Shown here in pieces: positions 56,801 through 64,000 of a DNA stretch of 64,000 bases. The DNA comes from Neostapfia colusana. Taxonomy: Eukaryota > Streptophyta > Magnoliopsida > Poales > Poaceae. The notes under the pieces are model-generated. The model was not told the DNA's origin and ran no database searches. It saw only the letters and a list, made by a program, of their open reading frames with translations. Made by a program: the position numbers and the translations under genes. The DNA is taken from NCBI GenBank assembly GCA_030760725.1, contig JASWHV010000008.1, forward strand, positions 58,131,671 to 58,195,670, written 5' to 3'. The first letter of the stretch is position 1. Every line of letters starts with the position of its first letter.

Positions 56801-57267
56801 AGGTGCTTAATAAGCTAAGGTGATAGGTATTAACTGCGTAGTGCTTTAGCCATGAGTTCAACCTCTCCTTGTTCTAGCCATGCATGATATGATTTTCCCA
56901 CACTTGCTGAGTACCATTGGTACTCAACCTTGCATATTTGTTGGTTTATATTTCTGCTCAGGTCAAGATAATGAGGTGGTGTATAATGACCAAGATTTTG
57001 GACCCGAGGAAGGTTTTTAGGTTCATGAAGACCCCCGGGCAACGCCTGTGATGGAGCCCTAAAGAATAATATTCCGCTGCTAGTTTATTTACTTGTGATG
57101 AACTTATTATTGTCCATCGAGACATTTACTATGTAAGACTTACTTATATTCGACACCTGGCTTGTAATAAATGATGCTTCACTATTTGTCATCACATGTA
57201 TGAGAAAATGATCCTGGCATACATGTGATATTCACTTGGTTGTTCTTCGGAAAAACCGGGTGTGACA
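53831..57267 (+). repeat. 3' LTR of Tekay-type element (3437 bp)
   Basis: It is almost identical to 44573-48019. Observed differences are scattered single bases, poly-C and poly-A length changes near 53990-54050, and the shorter microsatellite at 55561-55589. Its TATA box is at 54244-54252. The end GGGTGTGACA at 57267 is followed by the target repeat. Confidence 0.95.
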
Positions 57268-57272
57268 ATTAA

Positions 57273-58637
57273 CCCTGTTTATAAAGTTTTACTTTGTTTA
57301 CATTTCTAGGGTGGAGTATGTATGTGCACTAGGTGTAGGGTGGATGAAACCCAAATGCATAACCAGATGCTCCCATAAGAGTGAGGGTAGTGCCTAAGGC
57401 CTCGACTAGACAGGCTATGCTTAATGATTCATAGGACTTCGATACAAGTCGAGTAGTTGGAATCTACTCTCGAGTTAGGCTTGGGACACACGGGATTGGT
57501 TCGAGTGATGTGAGATCACTTTAGTAATGAAAATGAGACTAGGAAGGGGATAGGGCACAGCAAGAGGAAGTCTTGTGTGCGCAGCCCTGTCCGTGTCGAT
57601 TGAGGACCGATCCGTGTGCGGCCCTGGTGAACAAGTATTAAACGTACCGAAGGCATATCGGATATATGGGCCCCGATAAACCGATGTAACCTAAACATCC
57701 GGGCGTCGAGACAAAACGCACCGATTTATAGGTGTAGGCCGAGGGCAGCAAGGTGGAAATCTGCTAACAGGCATAGAGAGATGCTCCGTGTAGGGAACCT
57801 CCTGCTCGTTTCGGTGCGACCGGTTCGACGTTTGGGCTGTTGGGTGAAAGGTTGTCCAGTACGACATCGAGTGAGCTTGCTGTGCAGCTCCACGGGTGGG
57901 CGTACGTGATGTGCTATTTGGGTATCCCTGCAGGTGTATATCGAGTCGATTCACCGTCCCTCGCGGTGACGAGTACCGCTTGTTCACTGCGTCGTAACGT
58001 GGATAATTTATGGAATGTTATGATTTAATATTGCTGTTATGATATAATTGTATTGCTACATGTGTGCCACCAAATATTGCTCACTAAATTTCAGATTCCC
58101 GAACTGTTAACTTGTGGCTAAAATATGAACTAAGGATGAACTTGTAGGCGTGTCCATTTGATGCACTGTGACTATCCTATGTTCATTGTACACCTCATGT
58201 AGAGTTTCATGCCTAGGTGAGTCGGTTAAGTCTTGTTGAGCCATCGTGCTCACGGTTGCTGCTTAAGTGTTTTTCAGGTGAGGAGCCACCCACGGACTCG
58301 GGTTATGAGTCCACCGGCGAGGGTTACCCTCCGTCGGGGACCACGGCTGAGTGGGAGCCGTACACGCCGCGCTGAGCTCAGACGTGCAGCTAGTGTAGGT
58401 TGCCCTAGGGCTGGGCAACCGACTTTTGCTAGATAGGCGGGTGTGAGTTGTATAATTTAGACTTCTGCTGTGTAATATAAACAATAGTTTGTAACTGAAG
58501 TTTGTACATGTTTGTACAGTTCAGTTGGTTTTCCATGTAATATATTGTGTCCTTGTGACGTGTGCTGTCGGGTGTCGCATCATGCGCCATCACCCTCTGC
58601 GATCCTGGATGAACGGATCCCGGTCCGCCACACTCTC
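57273..58637 (+). repeat. Solo gypsy LTR, right part (1360 bp plus target repeat)
   Basis: It continues 41321-44572 after the Tekay-type insertion and ends GGTCCGCCACA at 58632, followed by CTCTC (58633-58637). Landmarks near the end (GGTGTCGCATCATGCGCC, and TTTTTCAGGTGAGGAGCC near 58270) recur in the LTR remnants at 5316-6166 and 35121-35950. No gene is seen. Confidence 0.7.
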
Positions 58638-59041
58638 TGTATCTCCATCCCTGTATTAAAGAGCATTAAAGAGTTATGACAGTGCCGGGGGTACATGTGC
58701 TGGGGGCGGCTGTGCCGGGGGCGCCTCTGGCGGCTGCGACCACGCAGGAAATGTGAGCTCTTGGCCAGTCTGTCTAGCTAAGGCCTATCAGTGCAAAATA
58801 TTAGAACATACATATTACTAAAATGCTATAAAATTGAACTACAGTAATTTAAATTACTTACCTCTACCGTTGCCTGCATCTAGGCCATGAGGTTGGCCTG
58901 GTACTCCTGGACGGCCCTCGTCCTGTCAAGCTCCTCCTAGGTCCGCGCAAGCCTCTCCTCCACGCCATGGAGCTCCAAGTCCCTCTACGAGAGACGATGA
59001 CCACTCGACGGCCCAACGGATGAAGCCTCCGTCGATGGCAT
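58638..59041 (-). pseudogene. CACTA-4 TNPA-type gene, internal exons
   Basis: After the solo LTR the CACTA-4 intron resumes. Exon blocks follow on the minus strand: about 58675-58795 and 58860-59036. The second reads RDLELHGVEERLART, a stop, then EELDRTRAVQEYQANLMA. It lines up with the coiled part of the CACTA-3 and CACTA-2 genes. Copia insertion at 59042 breaks it. The rest is presumably to the right of the window. Confidence 0.65.
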
Positions 59042-60646
59042 TGTAGGATCGAAGAACACGTGAAAAGCTACCAGAGGGGGGGGTGAATGGTAGATTAAAA
59101 CTTTTCGCAGCGGAAACAACAAAAACCCCTCAGCAAAAAATCAATCGGTTAAAGAAACCGTGTGTGCAAGTGTTTTCAAACGTGTTCAACCGTGACAAAT
59201 CAAGTAGAGAGGTAGAGAATCAAGTCACGGATCTAATGCAACAAGAATCACTTGAAAACACGAAGTAAAACTTGAGATACGATCAAAACATTAAACGAAG
59301 ATCAATCTGTTCTACCCGATATAAAACAGATCTGCAACGCTGCAAAGAAACTCGTGTATCTCAAAAACTACAGATCTGAAGCTCATGAAAATTTCACAGA
59401 TGATAGATAATTGAGTTGTGAAGACAACCCAAAAATAATCACGTCAATCGGATCTGTAAAACTCGAGTTATGAACGAAACACCGAAGCAACGTCGGTCTG
59501 TCCAGAAACTCGGCGAGAAAGACTTGACGAAAAACAAATCGGACGAACAAGGCACAAAAGCTCCTCGAAACTATGAACTTTATTCAATAGAAACATAAGA
59601 GGAACAGCCCAATGTCGTGCACCCATGATACTTGGCCCCCCTTGCTTATATAACCAGCCTTAAGGCCAGCTCAACTCAAACTAGGACTCCTACTCCTACT
59701 TGGATTCAAACTGGAACTTTCCAATACTGCTCAAGACTCTTCTATACGCAGATAGAAGCAATCTTAAGACTTCCAAACACCTTAGGAACGTCCCAAACAT
59801 TCCTAAAATAACTCAAATTCGTGACCCAAACGAAATCCTATCATAACCAACTCAAAACTTTCCATATTTGAGTCAAACACGACTCAGCCGCAGCCTGAGT
59901 CCATAACCTAGTCGGTTGAACCTTTCCGACCAATTCTTTACGTCCACATCTCTTCATCATGCCTTGGAACAATGTTGCCACGTCCATGCTCTCCTTGCAC
60001 ACGTGCAAACACCTTCCAACGACGTACACGCAACCTTCATATGCACTGCCCTTGATCCAAACATGCTGCGCGACCTCCCGATCAACTCAACCACAGCTCC
60101 TCCCGAACTTGGTTGTTGGAACCTCATCTCCTCCCTGAGACTAGTCCAAGGATCCCGTCACCATCCATGTCTTGAACTCAAGTAACATCTGCACATGAAT
60201 AAACAACCAATTCTTCCGAGCACAAGTCCTCGACTTGACTCACGTTAGTTCCAAAACCACAACACCTTACATGAGCACGTCACATAAGCATGTTGCAAAC
60301 CATATCAAATGATAACAGCCATAACCACCAAAACACACCAAAACTTAGCAAATGAATACTAAGCAAACCTTCCCATAAAGCAAGTCTGAAACATTGCGAG
60401 TTAAAAGCAAAAACAAGATGCTGCAGTTCTACGAGTTGAACTTCACGGGAGCTCCCTAAAAACAAGCTCCGGACCTCAAAGAAGTTCTCCGGACCTTGCG
60501 TCGGACCTTGCCAACACTTGGCGGACCTAACAAAGAACTTGTCGGACCTTGCCACAGAAGAATGTTTTGGCAATATTCAAAACTTTGAATGTTAATGCTA
60601 ACTTTTATCCTAATTGCCAATGTATTCAGCACACATAGGTCTCACA
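59042..60646 (-). repeat. 3' LTR of right copia element (1605 bp)
   Basis: In plus orientation it runs from TGTAGGATCGAAG at 59042 to GGTCTCACA at 60646. Short inverted ends are TGTGAG and CCTACA. A polypurine tract (AAGGGGGAGA on the minus strand) adjoins at 60647-60657. It shares the AGAGGGGGGGTGAAT-type word near its 3' end with the left copia LTR. No gene is seen inside. Confidence 0.8.
59646..59653 (-). promoter_or_regulatory. TATA box in LTR of right copia element
   Basis: The minus strand reads GGTTATATAAGCAAGG, a strong TATA motif inside the LTR about 990 bp from its 5' border. This 3' copy would point out of the element towards the CACTA-4 gene remnant. Confidence 0.5.
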
Positions 60647-61630
60647 ATCTCCCCCTTGATGAATGCATTGGCAACACCAATTAAAATCCGAACATTGGCT
60701 TATGAAAAGTTTTGAAAAGCTTTCAAAACTCATTTCTCCCCCTTTATTAATTTCTCCCCATTTTTTAAAATCAGAGAAGGAAGAAAGTGTATAACATATG
60801 CAAAGTGTAAAAAAAATCTCTCCTTATACATATTTCTCCCCCTTTGACAATGTATTCAGCAAGGTTCAAAAGAGAAATTTTTAAATGTTATGAGCATATT
60901 ATAACATATACATACAAAACAAAGCTCATCCAAGTCATACTATCAGGTTACTTACACTATCACATCAATGAGATACATAAAGTAGTGTAAGCCATGCTAG
61001 AGATCAAATGTATTTTTCAGTTTAAGCAAGTCATGTTCTCCCTTACTCAACTATTTCAAAACCAGAAAACATGACACTTGTGGCTGCATTTTTATTATTC
61101 ATAATCATTTAAGGCACAAAGTTGATCATATGATATTTGCAAGAGATTATATGCCGCATCAGCCTTATTCTAACCAACCAAGCCAAGCCTATGTCATTTG
61201 ACAATCAGAAGCTTAAGGACATGGTTTTAGTCATACACAATTCCTTCCAAGTTCATATCTTAGTGCAATGATAAGCAATCTCAAAAGAAGAAGTGCGATG
61301 CATGCATATTCTCTTGATCTTTTCTCAATTTTTTATTTGAAAACTCAACATGTGAGCTGATCACTTGATTAATTTTTTATGATTAAAAGCACTTGTGAGC
61401 ACGCAACAAGTTCAAAACAGCAAGAAAGTTCGATCATGACCAGATTTAGTGTAAGTAATTATTCCAATTACTAGTCATGGCAAACACTACAAAATGTATA
61501 ACATGAGTAATGTAGTAAGAACTTTCAGCCTGTAAAAGGAATCACAAAGTCATATATGTATGAATACTATGCTCATATTATTTTAGTTTCATATTCACAC
61601 ATAGACTTTCAAAGTTTCAAAAACTCCCCC
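60647..61630 (-). other. Spacer between pol and 3' LTR of right copia element
   Basis: No domain is seen. Polypurine-like words (minus strand AAGGGGGAGA, AAAGGGGGAGAA) occur at 60647-60657, about 60735-60745, about 60833-60844 and about 61622-61630. Repeated polypurine tracts and a long spacer are common in SIRE-type copia elements. I see no open envelope-like frame. Confidence 0.65.
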
Positions 61631-64000
61631 TCAATTTAAGCCATGAGGATGCATAACCCCTATTTCACTACGAATGAAACAAAAACGAGTGAAATCCAAA
61701 GGTTTTGTAAAAATATCAGCCAATTGTTGTTCGGTATCGACATGGTGAAGCACAATGTTTCCTTTTTCAACATTATCACGAAGAAAGTGATACCTAATGT
61801 CAATGTGTTTAGTTCTAGAGTGTTTCACGGGGTTTTTAGCAATACAAATTGCACTAGTGTTATCACAAAACAGTGGAACACTATCTAAATCAACCCCATA
61901 GTCCTTAAGTGTTTGAACAATCCAAAGAATTTGTGAGCAAGCGCTAGCCGCAGCTACATATTCAGATTCGGCCGTGGATTGTGCAACTGAACTTTGTTTT
62001 CTAGAGGACCAAGCAACAAGTGAATTACCAAGAAAATGACAAGCACCCGAAGTACTTTTCCTATCAATCCTACAACTCCCAAAATCAGCATCCGAAAAAG
62101 CTTTCAAAGAAATGGTTGAGGAAGAAGGAAGAAAAATGCCAAATTCTTGAGTTCCATGTAGGTACCTGAGAATCCTTTTGATGGCTTGGCGATGTGAAGC
62201 ACGTGGAGAAGCTTGAAAACATGCACAAAGACATACGCTGAATTGTATGTCCGGTCTTGACGCCGTGAGATACAAAAGTGATCCAATCATACTTCTGTAT
62301 TCTTTTTTATCGACCGGGTCACCACCTTCGTCAAGTTCAAGTGTTGTTGCTTTTCCCATTGGTGTCCAAAGAGACTTGCATTTGTCCATGTTGAAGCGCT
62401 TAAGAAGGTCCTTTGTATACTTAGTTTGATGCACAAAAGTTCCTTCTTTTGTTTGCTTGATTTGCAGCCCCAAAAGGTATGTGAGTTCTCCCATCATACT
62501 CATCTCAAATTCTGAACTCATCATAGCTGAAAACTTGGACACGAGATCATGAGAAGCACAACCAAAGATAATATCATCCACATACACTTGAACGAATAAT
62601 GAGTCATTGCCATGCTTAAGTACAAAAAGAGTTTTATCAACCTTGCCCATGGTAAACCCGTTTTCAAGTAAGAATGTTTTTAACCTATCATACCATGCTC
62701 TAGGGGCTTGTTTTAGACCGTACAAGGCTTTGGACAGTTTGTAAACATGATTAGGAAAATTTGGATTCTCAAAACCCGGTGGCTGCTTAACATAAACCTC
62801 CTCCTCTATGTAGCCATTAAGAAAATTACTTTTAACATCCATTTGATATAACTTGAAACCTTTAGATGCAGCAAATGCTAATAAAATTCTTATAGCTTCT
62901 AATCTAGCAAAAGGAGCAAATGTTTCATCAAAATCTAGACCTTCAATTTGAGTGAAACCTTGAGCAACCAACCTAGCTTTATTTCTAACCACAACCCCAT
63001 CCTCACTTTGCTTATTTTTAAATACCCATTTAGTTCCAATTAATGTGTGACCTTGAGGTGGGGGTACAAGTTTCCAAACATTATTTCTTTCAAAATTTTC
63101 TAACTCTTCTTGCATGGCATTAATCCAAGATTCATTAGTGAGTGCGTGTGATATATCCTTGGGTTCAAAAGAAGCAACAAAAGCAGAATGAGCATGAGAG
63201 TTTGGATCGCAAAACCTGGACCGAGTGACTCGTTCATGCAAGCTTCCAATGATTTGTTGTGGAGGATGACTTTTGAGTACTCGGAGGGGAGTAGACACTT
63301 CACAAGCACCTTCTTCTTCATGTTCGAACCTTTGATTAGGAGAGCTTGTTGATTGAGGAAGGTCCGAACCAGCAGTAGTGACTGTTGGTGCTGGTTGTGG
63401 TGCAAAATCAGCAGCTTGACCGTTATTTACTTCCGAGTTTTCGGGCAGCAGCACCACTTCTTCATCTTCTTCAATAAAAATACTCTCCCCCTGCGGATAT
63501 GGATCCGGACCTGCAATATCGGAGCCAGTACTTGGGCTAGCTTCATCAAAAGAAACCTCGCAAGTCTCCACAATTTTGTTAGTGTCAAGTAAAAGCACAC
63601 GGTAGCCTCTAGTATGAGATCGATAACCAAGAAACATGCCATCAACAGATCTAGCTTCAAATTTATCAAGATTACCATGTTTCTTAACAAAGCATTTGCA
63701 ACCAAAAACCCTAAAGTGTGTAGCACTAGGCCTATGTCCAAACCGGAGCTCATATGGGGTTTTTCCAAGCTTAGCACGCAAGAAAACACGATTTGAGACA
63801 TAACAAGCGGTTGCAATTGCATCAGCCCAAAATTTCCTAGGAGTTTGATATTCATCAAGCATAGTCCTAGCCATCTCAACTAAGGTCCTGTTCTTTCTTT
63901 CTACGACACCATTTTGTTGTGGTACATAGGGTGAAGAGTATTGATGATCTATTCAATTTTCAGCACAAAAGTGATCAAAGGATTGGTTTTTAAATTCAGT
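61631..64000 (-). pseudogene. Copia pol: integrase end, RT and RNase H, one visible stop
   Basis: The frame is open from 63874 to the stop at 61631 and continues in register to the window end except for one TGA at 63953-63955. That stop falls where a conserved Gly of the integrase (AEN-x-I) is expected. Order: third integrase Glu region (QQNGVVERKNRT, about 63910), integrase C-terminal part (residues 1-110 from Met 63874), acidic linker (110-240), RT at about 265-510 (MDVKSNFLNG and YVDDIIFG at 431-438) and RNase H at about 600-735 (SDADFGSC, STAESEYVAA, HIDIRYHFLRD). The protein ends HPHGLN. Apart from the stop it looks well kept. Confidence 0.87.

Larger units (their letters stand above)
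44568..57272 (+). mobile_element. Near-intact Tekay-type Ty3/gypsy chromovirus (12.7 kb)
   Basis: Direct repeats ATTAA flank it at 44568-44572 and 57268-57272. Order: 5' LTR 44573-48019, primer site 48024-48036, an extra frame 48236-49015, gag 49317-50306, pol with protease, RT, RNase H, integrase and chromodomain-like end 50337-53786, polypurine tract, 3' LTR 53831-57267. I count roughly 25 differences between the LTRs apart from a microsatellite. That is below 1 percent, so insertion was recent. Two in-frame stops and several changed catalytic-motif residues suggest it cannot move unaided. It split the solo LTR. Confidence 0.95.
59037..64000 (-). mobile_element. Ty1/copia retrotransposon (SIRE-type), 3' half, cut by window end
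   Basis: The element runs right to left. Its 3' LTR is at 59042-60646, then a 1-kb spacer, then pol from 61631 to beyond 64000. GGCAT at 59037-59041 should be one copy of the target repeat. The integrase, RT, RNase H order and the long spacer with several CTCCCCCTT words suit the SIRE/Maximus lineage. The open pol frame of over 2.2 kb suggests a fairly young copy. Gag and the 5' LTR are outside the window. Confidence 0.88.

Overview
This is repeat-rich plant DNA, almost certainly from a grass. It holds Ty1/copia SIRE-type elements, chromodomain Ty3/gypsy elements of the Tekay/Del type with LTRs of about 3-4.6 kb, a CRM-like gypsy element, CACTA (En/Spm) elements with ACGACGGC subterminal repeats, hAT elements and a tRNA-derived SINE. 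I found no convincing single-copy host gene and no stable RNA gene. Species cannot be fixed from the sequence. The window reads as nested transposon insertions, and many borders are fixed by paired target-site duplications (TSDs).

Left part (1-20030): a decayed minus-strand copia element with one LTR (3664-5310) sits in an old LTR remnant (5316-6166). The same remnant is hit by a minus-strand CRM-like gypsy element (6172-19871, TSD GTGTG). That element's pol was split by a second gypsy element (9806-16052, TSD CTCAT), which later lost its gag, protease, part of its RT and part of one LTR in a single internal deletion.

Middle (20031-40514): CACTA-1 (20031-22778, TSD ATG) carries a SINE. Next come LTR-like sequence, a 3.8-kb hAT element with a five-exon but inactivated transposase (24664-28489), and the start of a second hAT split by CACTA-2 (28788-34389, TSD ATT). 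In CACTA-2 a truncated TNPD-type gene is joined to a multi-exon TNPA/Transposase_24-type gene. CACTA-3 (from 36016) carries the same two gene types on the minus strand and is broken at 40515 by CACTA-4.

Right part (40515-64000): an intron of the CACTA-4 gene holds a 4.6-kb solo LTR (41321-44572 plus 57273-58632). That LTR is itself split by a nearly intact 12.7-kb Tekay-type element (44573-57267, TSD ATTAA). The Tekay element has LTRs that look almost identical, a PBS and PPT, an extra 259-residue open frame between PBS and gag, and a gag-pol frame broken by two in-frame stops. Further right, the CACTA-4 gene is hit again by a minus-strand SIRE-type copia element (59042 to beyond 64000).

From LTR divergence and nesting, the Tekay element is the youngest datable insertion. 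The CRM-like element, the CACTA elements and the LTR remnants are older. Few elements could move on their own: the Tekay and right-hand copia elements carry only a few visible lesions, while the CACTA and hAT genes are clearly broken.
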